Shown here: positions 9,218-17,168 of the stretch, piece after piece
Numbering within the stretch: the first letter of the stretch is position 1
How the letters are laid out: the number at the start of each line of letters is the position of its first letter
Source of the DNA: JAEUIG01 sp046349775
Lineage (GTDB): Bacteria; Planctomycetota; Planctomycetia; Planctomycetales; Planctomycetaceae
Assembly: GCA_046349775.1 (NCBI GenBank)
Contig: JAXMBS010000043.1
Coordinates: forward strand, 1-48,698
Length of the DNA: 48,698 nt
Reading direction: 5' to 3'
Made by a program: the position numbers and the translations under genes
The notes under the pieces: generated by a model
Seen by the model: the letters and a program-made list of their open reading frames with translations, nothing else
Told to the model about the DNA's origin: nothing
Database searches by the model: none

Positions 9218-10132
9218 CTACTCCTCGACCGGGGGTCGCTCGCCGCGCGGTGGCCGACGTCCACCCTCCGGCGGAGGACCTTCCTCTCCCGGCCGACCCC
9301 GACCGCCTCCCGGCGGGCCGCCAAAACCGGGGAACTGCATTTTTGAGAGCTCGTCGCGGCTCAGCTTCCCGTCCTTATCCGTGTCGAGTTCCATCATCCG
9401 GTCCACAAACGCCGCGGGATCACCAAAGCCGCCCCGCCGTCCTTCTCCCCGACCCCCTTCGCCGCGTCCGCCGCGGCCAAATCCGCCGCCGAAGCCACCG
9501 CCGCCCCCCGGCGCCATCTTGACGATCTCGTCCTTGGTCAGCGCGCCGTCCTTGTCCGCGTCGCCGCGTTCGAGCAGCCCCTGCATTCGCTCAGGGAGTT
9601 CCGACTTGGTGAGCTTGCCGTCCTTGTCGGTGTCATATTCCATCAGGCGGTTCGCCATGTCTTCGCCGCCGCGGCCCCCGCCGCCGCCAAAACCGCCTCC
9701 TCCACCAAAGCCACCGCGGCCGCCGCCGCCAAACTGCGGCCGCAATTCCTCCTCTGTCAGCTTCCCATCCGCGTTCTTGTCGAGCTTCTTCAGCGACGCC
9801 GTCGCCTGCTCCAGCTCGGCCGCCGACACTTCGCCGTCGCCATCGGTGTCGAGCGCGCCCACTAGCGGATTCATCCGTCCCATGCCGCCGCCAAAGCCAC
9901 CCGGGCCGGCGCCGGCGCCACCTCGCCCACCAGCGCCCCCTTCGCCGCCGGCTCCCCCTTGGCCTCCGGCACCTCCCTGACCGCCCGCGCCGCCTTCACC
10001 AGCAGCACCAGCCTGACCCGCGGCACCCCCTTGACCACCGGCACCCCCCTGACCACCCGAAAGCTGGGCAAATGCGACCGTCGTGGTCAACGCGAGACTG
10101 GCCGAACCGACCCACAAAACGAGTTTGCGCAT
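9218..10132 (-). CDS. Secreted glycine-rich protein with five EF-hands
   Basis: This is a 304-aa protein. ATG 10132 gives a signal peptide (MRKLVLWVGSASLALTTTVAFA). A low-complexity Gly/Ala/Gln region (GGQGGAGGQGG pattern) of about 60 residues follows, then five canonical 12-residue EF-hand loops: DTDGDGEVSAAE, DKNADGKLTEEE, DTDKDGKLTKSE, DADKDGALTKDE and DTDKDGKLSRDE, spaced by further Gly-rich linkers. Every loop keeps Asp at positions 1 and 5, Gly at 6 and Glu at 12, so calcium binding is likely. The tail is Pro/Arg/Glu-rich. It lies 113 bases upstream of the PQQ-like gene on the same strand, which has a similar GGRGG insert. Function is unknown; a cell-surface or periplasmic calcium-binding role is inferred. 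Confidence 0.88.
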   Translation of the reverse strand: MRKLVLWVGSASLALTTTVAFAQLSGGQGGAGGQGGAAGQAGAAGEGGAGGQGGAGGQGGAGGEGGAGGRGGAGAGPGGFGGGMGRMNPLVGALDTDGDGEVSAAELEQATASLKKLDKNADGKLTEEELRPQFGGGGRGGFGGGGGFGGGGGRGGEDMANRLMEYDTDKDGKLTKSELPERMQGLLERGDADKDGALTKDEIVKMAPGGGGGFGGGFGRGGRGEGGRGEGRRGGFGDPAAFVDRMMELDTDKDGKLSRDELSKMQFPGFGGPPGGGRGRPGEEGPPPEGGRRPPRGERPPVEE

Positions 10133-10353
10133 GGAAGAGCTCTCCGCAGAAGGGATTGGAAACGCAACGGTACAGCCGCAGGGATCCCGGCGCAGCTCGG
10201 TCGCTGCGGCAAGTGGTACTTTAACCCCGATCCATCGAATTCGTACCGATAAACCTCGCATTCCGCAGCGGGAGATTCCGGATACTCCTCGAGAGAGTGC
10301 ATTTTCTTGTCCGGCTTCCGCTGGGTGATCTGACATTTGCGCCAAACCAGGCC

Positions 10354-10569
10354 TTAAGTGAATGGATAGATGAACGGCGCCAGTCCCGTCCCGCTCAGAA
10401 CCACGAGCAAACCCAGCACCAGCAGCGCCAAGAGCAACGGCAACAGCCACCACTTCTTGTTTTCCCGCAGAAACAGCCAGAATTCGGCGAGCAACCCCGG
10501 CTGCGGCGACTCGACCAGTTCGCGAAGGTCGCGGCGCTCGGTTTCCTGACGTCGCACTTCGTCGGTCAT
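10354..10569 (-). CDS. DUF5989 family small membrane protein
   Basis: This is a 71-aa protein. ATG 10569 lies 17 bases after the stop of the carbamoyltransferase fusion gene. It has a charged N-terminus, an amphipathic 'LLAEFWLFLRENKKWWLLP' stretch, one membrane helix (LLLALLVLGLLVVLSG) and the terminal 'TGLAPFIYPFT' signature that I associate with DUF5989. As I recall, this family is commonly found beside NodU-type carbamoyltransferases and SxtJ membrane proteins, which is the arrangement here. Its role is unknown; it is presumably an inner-membrane partner of the SxtJ-like domain. Confidence 0.82.
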   Translation of the reverse strand: MTDEVRRQETERRDLRELVESPQPGLLAEFWLFLRENKKWWLLPLLLALLVLGLLVVLSGTGLAPFIYPFT

Positions 10570-10586
10570 CCCAGCGACTCCGCTCG

Positions 10587-12851
10587 TCAGAACTGCCGTA
10601 GATACCGCTCGCGGTCGACCGTCGTACGGCGCTCGCGCCACCATGTCGCCGCCGAACGATCCGCTCGCAACTGCAAGACATCGTGTCCACACAGTCGTCG
10701 GCACAGGGCGATGGGTGTCAGAACAAGGTAATAGATCACCGACAGCGCACACAGAGAGACAGCCCAGCTTACGGGGTACGCCGCCAGCGAGTAAATCCGA
10801 TAGATCGACTGCCGCGCAGCGGGAAGCGCACCAAAGACCGCCGCCGTTACGGCCGTTGCTCCTGCGAGCGTCCACCACGGCATCGTCCAGGTGCTGGATC
10901 GGACTGCCACCAGCAGGAGGAGCCCAGTCAGCACGAGGAGTCCCATGCCGAACACGCGCAGTTGCCGCGGCGTCGCGGTTTCGTTGAGATCGAAGAACCT
11001 TTCGCCGGCCAGCAGCGCCGGCGTCGGCGATTGCCGCGATCGATTCCCAGGCGGCCGCGGACGCACGGCAGTCCGCATCTGCTGCTCCTTGAGCAGCACG
11101 AACTTTCCCAGGACGAGCACATCCATGTCCGTTGCCAGGAAGCAGTCGTACGCATCCGCGGGTGAGCAGACGATCGGCTCGTCGCGAACATTGAAGCTGG
11201 TATTGACCAGCAGCGGACAACCGGTCTGCCGGCGGAATTCTTGCAGCAGCGCAGCGAACGTCGCGTTGCGCGCCGCGTCGACCGTCTGCAGCCGGGCGGA
11301 ATCGTCGACGTGCGTGACGGCCGGAATCTGAGATCGCACGATGTTGAGTCTCTCCAGCCCCTGTGGCTCGGGATTCGAGATGGGGGTTCGCTGCGATGGC
11401 TGGAGCTCAGTGACCAGCAGCATGTAGGGACTCGACGACGTCGCCGGGAGTTGGAAGAAATCGACAGCGCATTCCGCAAGTATCGCCGGCGCAAACGGCC
11501 GGAACGATTCGCGGAATTTGATCTTCTGATTCAGGACTGCCTGCATCCCGGCATTGCGTGCGTCCGCCAGAATGCTGCGATTCCCGAGCGCCCTCGGGCC
11601 GAACTCCATCCGCCCCTGGAACCAGCCGACCACCTTCTGCGCCGCGAGCAGTCGGGCCACTTCCGTGCACAGCGACGCTTCATCCGCAAGTTCCCGAAAT
11701 GCCGCGCCGCGCTCGTTCAGACAGGTGCGAATCTGATCCGCAGCGAACTCCGGTCCCAGCAGTGATCCACGCTGCGAGTCGGCAGGCGACGGCGTGCGGG
11801 GCCTCTCCTGCAACTGGTGCCACACCAGCAGCGCCGCTCCCAGCGCCCCGCCCGAGTCCCCCGCCGCCGGCTGGATCCAGACGTCTTCAAATGGTCCTTC
11901 GGTCAGAATCCGGCCGTTGGCCACGGCATTCAGCGCCACGCCCCCCGCCAGGCACAGTCTCCGCTTTCCGGTCTGCGAGTGGATGTGTCGAGCCATCCGC
12001 AGCAGGATGTCTTCCGTCACGCGCTGAATCGAAGCGGCGATATCGAGATGTCGTTGCTGCAACGGTTCGTCCGGTTCTCGCGGCGGACCGCCGAAGAGCT
12101 GGTGAAACTTCGCCGATGTCATCCGCAGGCCATGGCAGTAATCGAAGTACGAAAGATCCAGCCACAGCGAGCCGTCCGGTCTCAAGTCGACGATGCGGTT
12201 CAGGATGACATCGACGTATGTGGGTTCGCCGTACGGCGCCAGCCCCATCAGCTTGTACTCGCCGGAGTCGACTTCAAATCCGCAGTAGTATGTGAACGCG
12301 GAGTACAGCAGTCCGACCGAGTGCGGAAACCGCAGTTCACGCAGCAACTCAATCCGGTTGCCGCGTCCGACTCCCATCGTTGCTGTCGCCCACTCTCCGA
12401 CCCCGTCGACCGTGAGAATCGCCGCTTCCTCAAATGGCGAGGGGAAGAATGCGCTGGCCGCATGTGCTTCATGATGCTCGGCAAACAACGGTCGCCGCGC
12501 GAACTCCGGAAGATGGCGTCTGAATTCGCGAGTGACGTGCAGCTTCAGTTTCAACCAGGACGGCATCGACCGTGCGAACGACCGGAACCCGCGCGGCGCC
12601 ACGGCAAAATTGGTCTCCAGCACGCGATCGAATTTCAACAGCGGCTTCTCGTAGAAGCTCACAAAATCAAGCTCGCGGGCCGTGATGCCCGCCGTCTCCA
12701 GACAGTAGCCGATGGCGGCCGCGGGAAACCGTCGATCGTTCTTCACCCGTGAAAACCGCTCCTCCTGCGCGGCAGCGACGATCTCGCCGTCGACCACCAG
12801 TGCGGCGGCCGAGTCGTGATAGAACGCAGAGATCCCCAGAATGGCCGTCAT
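10587..12851 (-). CDS. NodU-family carbamoyltransferase fused to SxtJ-like membrane domain
   Basis: This is a 754-aa protein starting at ATG 12851. Residues 1 to about 591 are a complete carbamoyltransferase. The N-terminal Kae1/ASKHA-like domain has 'ILGISAFYHDSAAALVVDGEIVAAAQEERFSR', the metal/carbamoyl-adenylate site 'HHEAHAASAF', 'LTVDGVGEW' and 'LAGGVALNAVANG'. The C-terminal domain has 'GWFQGRMEFGPRALGNRSILADAR' and 'PLLVNTSFNVRDEPIV'. Residues 592-754 start at an internal Met (codon 11078-11076) and contain three hydrophobic segments followed by 'LVLTPIALCRRLCGHDVL...WWRERR...RYLRQF', matching SxtJ-type membrane proteins, which are normally a separate gene. The fusion would anchor carbamoyl transfer at the membrane. 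The acceptor is unknown. DUF5989 follows immediately. Confidence 0.88.
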   Translation of the reverse strand: MTAILGISAFYHDSAAALVVDGEIVAAAQEERFSRVKNDRRFPAAAIGYCLETAGITARELDFVSFYEKPLLKFDRVLETNFAVAPRGFRSFARSMPSWLKLKLHVTREFRRHLPEFARRPLFAEHHEAHAASAFFPSPFEEAAILTVDGVGEWATATMGVGRGNRIELLRELRFPHSVGLLYSAFTYYCGFEVDSGEYKLMGLAPYGEPTYVDVILNRIVDLRPDGSLWLDLSYFDYCHGLRMTSAKFHQLFGGPPREPDEPLQQRHLDIAASIQRVTEDILLRMARHIHSQTGKRRLCLAGGVALNAVANGRILTEGPFEDVWIQPAAGDSGGALGAALLVWHQLQERPRTPSPADSQRGSLLGPEFAADQIRTCLNERGAAFRELADEASLCTEVARLLAAQKVVGWFQGRMEFGPRALGNRSILADARNAGMQAVLNQKIKFRESFRPFAPAILAECAVDFFQLPATSSSPYMLLVTELQPSQRTPISNPEPQGLERLNIVRSQIPAVTHVDDSARLQTVDAARNATFAALLQEFRRQTGCPLLVNTSFNVRDEPIVCSPADAYDCFLATDMDVLVLGKFVLLKEQQMRTAVRPRPPGNRSRQSPTPALLAGERFFDLNETATPRQLRVFGMGLLVLTGLLLLVAVRSSTWTMPWWTLAGATAVTAAVFGALPAARQSIYRIYSLAAYPVSWAVSLCALSVIYYLVLTPIALCRRLCGHDVLQLRADRSAATWWRERRTTVDRERYLRQF

Positions 12852-12954
12852 GCGGTCTCATTGGTTGCCGTCGGTCGGCCTGTGGCGACAAACTGCTAAT
12901 ATGCACTCATTCTGATGGTTCGCCCTGCCGGAACCAACTGCGCACGCGGGAATC

Positions 12955-14481
12955 ATGACGGCCGCTTCGCTTCCCACCGACGAACCCGCGCTGCAAAACG
13001 CTGCTCAACCGGCGCTGGGGCGGCGCTGGTCGTTTCGACTGGCGGCCCTGATCCTGGGCCTCTCCCCGCTCGTCGCCTTTGAGGGGCTGTGCCGCCTGTG
13101 CGACTGGGGACGTCCCGCCCTGCACGACGATCCGTTTTTCGGATTCAGCGATGTGCAACCACTGTTCGTGCCGAACGAAGACGGAACTCGCTACGAGATA
13201 CCGAAGTCCCGGCAGAGGTTCTTCTGCCCTGAGTCGTTCCCGGTCCGCAAAGCCGCGAGCGACGTCCGCATCTTCGTCCTGGGAGGTTCCACGGTCCAAG
13301 GCCGGCCGTTCGCGATCGAAACCTCGTATACCACCTGGCTCGAGTTGAGCCTGAATGCCGCGCAGCCGGAGCGAAATTGGAACGTCATCAATTGCGGCGG
13401 TGTGTCGTACGCCAGCTATCGGCTGATCCCGATCCTCAAAGAAGCGCTGACGCACGCTGCCGACCTGGTCATTCTCGACATCGGCCACAATGAGTTTCTC
13501 GAAGCGCGGACGTTCGACGAGCTCCGGGACCGTGGCACGGTCGTGAATGCAGTCCTGGCCACGGCCGCCCAACTCCGGACGTTCACGATGATCCGGGAGC
13601 AGTACCTCCGGCTGAACGGCCGGTCATTGAGCGACCCCGCCGAGGGGCGTCCGCTGTTGCCCGCCGAGGTGGACGCACTTCTGGACTATAAAGGGGGCCT
13701 GGAGGAGTACCACCGGGACGATGCCTGGCGTGCGGATGTCATCCGGGAGTTCGAGATTAATCTATCGATCTTTGTGCGGATCGCGCGCGAGGCCGGCATT
13801 CCCCTGGTGCTCGTCAATCCCTGCAGCAATGTGCGGGATTTCCCGCCGTTTAAATCCGAACATCGAGCCGAACTGACCGCCGAGGAACTGCAGGAATGGG
13901 AGTCGTTGTGCAATGCGGCGGGAACCCACATGGATGCCGGGGACGACGAGCTTCCTGACGCGATCGCGTGTCTCGAGCAGGCCTGTCGGATCGATCCTGA
14001 ATACGCAATGACCTTTTACCATCTGGGCCATTGCTACCTGGCGGCCCATCGGATGGATGATGCACGACAGATGTTCGAGAAGGCCCGCGATCTCGACATT
14101 TGCCCGCTGCGGATCCTGCAGCCCATGAACGCAGCGATTCTCAAGGTCGCGCGAGAAACGGGGACTCCCCTGGTTGATGCGCAGGCCTTTTTTGAGAGCC
14201 GCAGCCGCGATGGACTCGTCGGCGACCAATGGCTCGTGGATCATGTGCATCCCAGCATCGCCGGACATCAGGCGCTGGCCGACGCGCTGGCGGAGAAGCT
14301 CGTCGACCTGCACATTGTCTCGCCGATCGCCGAGTGGGCCGTTCAGAAAGACTCCCGTTACCGCGAATATCTGGACTCGCTGCCGGACCTGTATTTCCTG
14401 CAGGGAATGCAGCGGCTGGAGTCGGAACAGCACTGGGCACATGGACGGGCCACTCTACTGAGGCCACATCGCAAAGACTGA
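12955..14481 (+). CDS. SGNH/GDSL-type hydrolase with TPR-like insert
   Basis: This is a 508-aa protein divergent from the carbamoyltransferase, 103 bases away. One N-terminal membrane helix (FRLAALILGLSPLVAFEGL) tethers or exports it. SGNH features are 'RIFVLGGSTVQGRP' (nucleophile Ser in GGST), 'NVINCGGVSYASYR', 'VILDIGHNEFLEA' (the Asn block) and 'DHVHPSIAGHQALADAL' (catalytic Asp and His). Between blocks sits a tetratricopeptide-like unit, 'DAIACLEQACRIDPEYAMTFYHLGHCYLAAHRMDDARQMFEKARDLD'. The likely activity is an O-acyl esterase or acyltransferase acting on a glycan or lipid; the substrate is unknown. The epimerase gene starts ten bases downstream. Confidence 0.85.
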   Translation: MTAASLPTDEPALQNAAQPALGRRWSFRLAALILGLSPLVAFEGLCRLCDWGRPALHDDPFFGFSDVQPLFVPNEDGTRYEIPKSRQRFFCPESFPVRKAASDVRIFVLGGSTVQGRPFAIETSYTTWLELSLNAAQPERNWNVINCGGVSYASYRLIPILKEALTHAADLVILDIGHNEFLEARTFDELRDRGTVVNAVLATAAQLRTFTMIREQYLRLNGRSLSDPAEGRPLLPAEVDALLDYKGGLEEYHRDDAWRADVIREFEINLSIFVRIAREAGIPLVLVNPCSNVRDFPPFKSEHRAELTAEELQEWESLCNAAGTHMDAGDDELPDAIACLEQACRIDPEYAMTFYHLGHCYLAAHRMDDARQMFEKARDLDICPLRILQPMNAAILKVARETGTPLVDAQAFFESRSRDGLVGDQWLVDHVHPSIAGHQALADALAEKLVDLHIVSPIAEWAVQKDSRYREYLDSLPDLYFLQGMQRLESEQHWAHGRATLLRPHRKD

Positions 14482-14491
14482 TGTCACTCTT

Positions 14492-15448
14492 ATGGCAACC
14501 CTGATTACCGGCGGCACGGGCTTCATCGGCGCCGAAGTGGTGCGCACGCTGATCCAGCGCGGCGAGACCGACGTGACGGTCTTCGACATCAACACGTCGA
14601 CGCAGCGTCTCGACGACGTCGCCACTCAGGTCACAATCCGCAAGGGGGACCTGGGAAATTTCAGCCAGGTCCTGGACGCGGTTCGCGAATCGCGTGCCGA
14701 CGTGATTTATCACCTGGGAGGAATGTTGTCGTTGCCTTCCGATCAGGATCCGCAATCGGCATTTCATGCCAACGTGCTGGGGACCTATCACGTGCTCGAA
14801 GCCGCCCGGACTTTCGGCGTCAAGAAAGTCATTTTCAGCAGCACGATCGGGACCTATTGTCTCGGCCTGGAACAGCGACCGATTGACGATCTTTCGTTGC
14901 AGCGGCCGATGCTGTTTTATGGCGCCTGCAAAGTCTTCGGCGAGCACATGGGCGCCTTCTACCGACGGAAGTACGGCATCGATTTCCGCGGCGTGCGATT
15001 TCCGTCGATCGTCGGCCCTGGCGTGCGGACTAAAGGCTCGGTGCAGTACACCTCCCGCGTGATCGAGGACTGTGCACAGGGGCGTCCGTTCGTGGTCTGG
15101 GTCCGACCGGACACGCGCGTGACGCTGCTGTACATCAAGGACGCCGCTCTGGCATTGGTGACTCTGGCGGATGCTCCGGCGGAAAACATCCGGATGGTCA
15201 ACTACCTGCTCGGTGGACCGAGACCGACGGCACAGGAACTGGCCGACATGGTCGCGGCGAAGGTCCCGGGCGCCTGCATTGAATTCCAGGTTGCGGAAGA
15301 CATTCAGAATCGCCTCGACAAGTCCGCGCAACCCATCGACGATCGCTTCGCCCGCGACGAGTGGGGCTGGCGGCCGGCGTATGACCTGGAATCCATGGTG
15401 GCTGATTTTCTCGCAGAACTCTCGCGCAATCCGCAAAGGTACCTCTGA
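14492..15448 (+). CDS. NAD-dependent epimerase/dehydratase (extended SDR)
   Basis: This is a 318-aa protein. The Rossmann motif GGTGFIG is at residues 7-13, the acidic cofactor-binding strand is 'VTVFDIN', the active site has 'FSSTIGTY' with YxxxK in 'FYGACKVFGEHMG', and the extended-SDR block 'GVRFPSIVGPG' is present. The overall pattern resembles UDP-sugar epimerases and also L-threonine dehydrogenase-type SDRs ('VKKVIFSSTIGTY', 'RRKYGIDFRGVRFPSI'), so the substrate cannot be fixed. It starts ten bases after the SGNH gene, and its TGA overlaps the ATG of the lipocalin-like gene by one base, implying translational coupling in a three-gene operon. Confidence 0.88.
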   Translation: MATLITGGTGFIGAEVVRTLIQRGETDVTVFDINTSTQRLDDVATQVTIRKGDLGNFSQVLDAVRESRADVIYHLGGMLSLPSDQDPQSAFHANVLGTYHVLEAARTFGVKKVIFSSTIGTYCLGLEQRPIDDLSLQRPMLFYGACKVFGEHMGAFYRRKYGIDFRGVRFPSIVGPGVRTKGSVQYTSRVIEDCAQGRPFVVWVRPDTRVTLLYIKDAALALVTLADAPAENIRMVNYLLGGPRPTAQELADMVAAKVPGACIEFQVAEDIQNRLDKSAQPIDDRFARDEWGWRPAYDLESMVADFLAELSRNPQRYL

Positions 15449-15888
15449 TGGCAGTCCGCGAAAACTCGGTCTTTCAGCAATTGATCGGCGCCTGGTCGCT
15501 CGTCTCCTGGCGGGCCGTATCGCCCGCTGGGCTGATCAGCCATCCGTACGGTGAGCAGCCCCTGGGACAGATCATTTACCAGCCGGAAGGGCGGATGTCC
15601 GCTTGCCTGATGCGCCGCCAGCGCACTCGATTCGTGTCCGAAAACCGTCTGGAAGCGACGCCGGCCGAACGCGACGCCGCGTATCGTGATTTCCTGTCCT
15701 ATTTCGGGTCGTTTACCGTGCAGGAGGCCGACAGCACTGTCACGCACCATGTGGAGGGCGCGACGTTTCCCAACTGGTCCGGCACCGACCTGGTTCGCAC
15801 TTTCCGATTCGCCGACGGAACGCTGACGCTCAGCCTGGTGCGCGCCGACGGCACCGTTCACGAACTTGTGTGGGCCCGATATCACTAA
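15448..15888 (+). CDS. Lipocalin-like domain protein
   Basis: This is a 146-aa cytoplasmic-looking protein without a signal peptide. It opens with 'QLIGAWSLVSWRAVSPAG', 'PLGQIIYQPEGRMSACLMR' and 'YRDFLSYFGSFTVQEADSTVTHHVEGATFPNWSGTDLVRTFRFADGTLTLSL', which match the lipocalin-like family of small beta-barrels. The ligand is unknown. The ATG shares its A with the stop codon of the epimerase, so expression is coupled. It may bind or process the epimerase product, but that is inference. Confidence 0.8.
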   Translation: MAVRENSVFQQLIGAWSLVSWRAVSPAGLISHPYGEQPLGQIIYQPEGRMSACLMRRQRTRFVSENRLEATPAERDAAYRDFLSYFGSFTVQEADSTVTHHVEGATFPNWSGTDLVRTFRFADGTLTLSLVRADGTVHELVWARYH

Positions 15889-16013
15889 CGCAGCGCACAG
15901 GACCGGCGCCCAGCAGGCCGGCTGCTGGTGCGCTGGTCTGCCAATCCGAGTCGACTCTCCAGCAGCCGACCTGCTTTCTCGTCAAAACCCGATCCCACAT
16001 CTGGAAAATCGAG

Positions 16014-16250
16014 ATGGCGTATTCGCGACAACTTCTCATCGGAACACGATCTTTGTTGATCTACGTGTGGCCGCTCATCCTGTTGATGATCCCTGTCCTG
16101 GGTGCAGAGACGCCGCCGACGGACCCCGGCGCACCCGAGCAGGTCGAGCGATTGGGCGAGGAAGCCGCACAGGCGCTCGCGCAGGTCTACGAATACGACT
16201 GCTCGATTCCCCTGGAAGCCCGAATCGTCGAGCGTGCGCGAACGCGATGA
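16014..16250 (+). pseudogene. N-terminal fragment of the interrupted exported alpha/beta hydrolase
   Basis: ATG 16014 begins a signal peptide (RQLLIGTRSLLIYVWPLILLMIPVLGAE), then 'EEAAQALAQVYEYDCSIPLEARIVER', the usual lead-in of planctomycete prolyl-oligopeptidase-like hydrolases. The frame ends at TGA 16248-16250, and the hydrolase body resumes in the same frame 18 bases later. Reading about 16236-16258 one base out of register gives 'VRERDDRKR', a natural bridge into 'EKIVFRGVQGYLVPGYL'. The two pieces are therefore probably one gene interrupted by a pair of compensating indels, or by a real stop. Confidence 0.65.
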
Positions 16251-16268
16251 TCGCAAGCGGAAAAGATC

Positions 16269-16988
16269 GTGTTTCGCGGCGTGCAGGGGTACCTCGTGCC
16301 GGGTTATCTCGAATACCCGGCGGCCGGCGACACGCCACGCGCCTGCGTCCTGTTGCTGCACGGCTGGTCCGGCTCCAAGGAGAGCTGGTGGCAGGACAAC
16401 AACTACATCAGCGGCGGCAACGTCCGCCGCGCATTGCTGGAGTCGGGGTATGCTGTCCTCGCGCTGGACGCGCAGTGCCATGGCGATCGCATTTCCCAGA
16501 ACGACTTCGCTCCCGTGAACCACTTCGCGGCGGAGGGAGACCCGCACCCGCGCAAGGGGTACTTCACGCAGAACGAGATCTACATTCAGACGACGCGCGA
16601 TTACCGCCGGGCGATCGACTATCTCGAGTCACGGCCGGACATCGACGCGGCCCGCATTGGAGTGTTGGGCTACAGCATGGGGGGCCAGCAGACGTACCTG
16701 CTGACAGGCTCTGAGCCGCGCATCAAAGTCGCCGTCGCCGTGGCAGCGCCGGCGGAGAAGTCCAAGTGGTCGCCGATCGCGCCACAGAATTTCCTGCTCG
16801 GAATCGGCGAGCGGCCGTTCCTGGCCATCGTCGGGAACCAGGACGAATTGTGCCCTGTCGCACACGCCCAGGCGCGGCACGCGCTGCAGGATGGCCCGCA
16901 CTTCAAACCACTCATTATCGACGGAAAACATCGTCTCCCGCCCACCTGGGTTCCCGACGCTGTCGACTGGATCGTGCGCCACCTCTGA
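16269..16988 (+). CDS. Alpha/beta hydrolase (dienelactone hydrolase / prolyl oligopeptidase type), body of interrupted gene
   Basis: The open part is 239 aa, with GTG 16269 as the first usable start after the interruption. It contains an oxyanion/strand block 'CVLLLHGWSGSKESWWQDN', the nucleophile elbow 'GVLGYSMGGQQTYLL', the acid in 'AIVGNQDELCPV' and the His in 'IIDGKHRLPPTW', so the catalytic core is complete. The signal peptide is on the preceding fragment (16014-16250), so as written this piece would stay in the cytoplasm. The likely substrate is an ester or peptide, not determinable. It is followed by 180 bases without a gene before the kinase. Confidence 0.82.
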   Translation: MFRGVQGYLVPGYLEYPAAGDTPRACVLLLHGWSGSKESWWQDNNYISGGNVRRALLESGYAVLALDAQCHGDRISQNDFAPVNHFAAEGDPHPRKGYFTQNEIYIQTTRDYRRAIDYLESRPDIDAARIGVLGYSMGGQQTYLLTGSEPRIKVAVAVAAPAEKSKWSPIAPQNFLLGIGERPFLAIVGNQDELCPVAHAQARHALQDGPHFKPLIIDGKHRLPPTWVPDAVDWIVRHL

Positions 16989-17168
16989 GCCGGCATTTCA
17001 CTCATGCGCCAGCCGATTATTAAGAACGCAACATATTTGGACCGTTTTCTCCGCCGTTATTATTCAGCCCGAACTCGACGTTCCCGCCTGGACTCGGCAG
17101 AATAAGACAAAGAATCAATTGCAGCAAAAGCGGGCAGCCAACCTGCCGCCATTGCAGAGACCTTGTCG

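Noticed and set aside
16248..16250. TGA read as selenocysteine in the exported hydrolase
   Set aside because: No SECIS-like hairpin directly downstream was recognised, and the surrounding frame-shifted bridge explains the sequence better.
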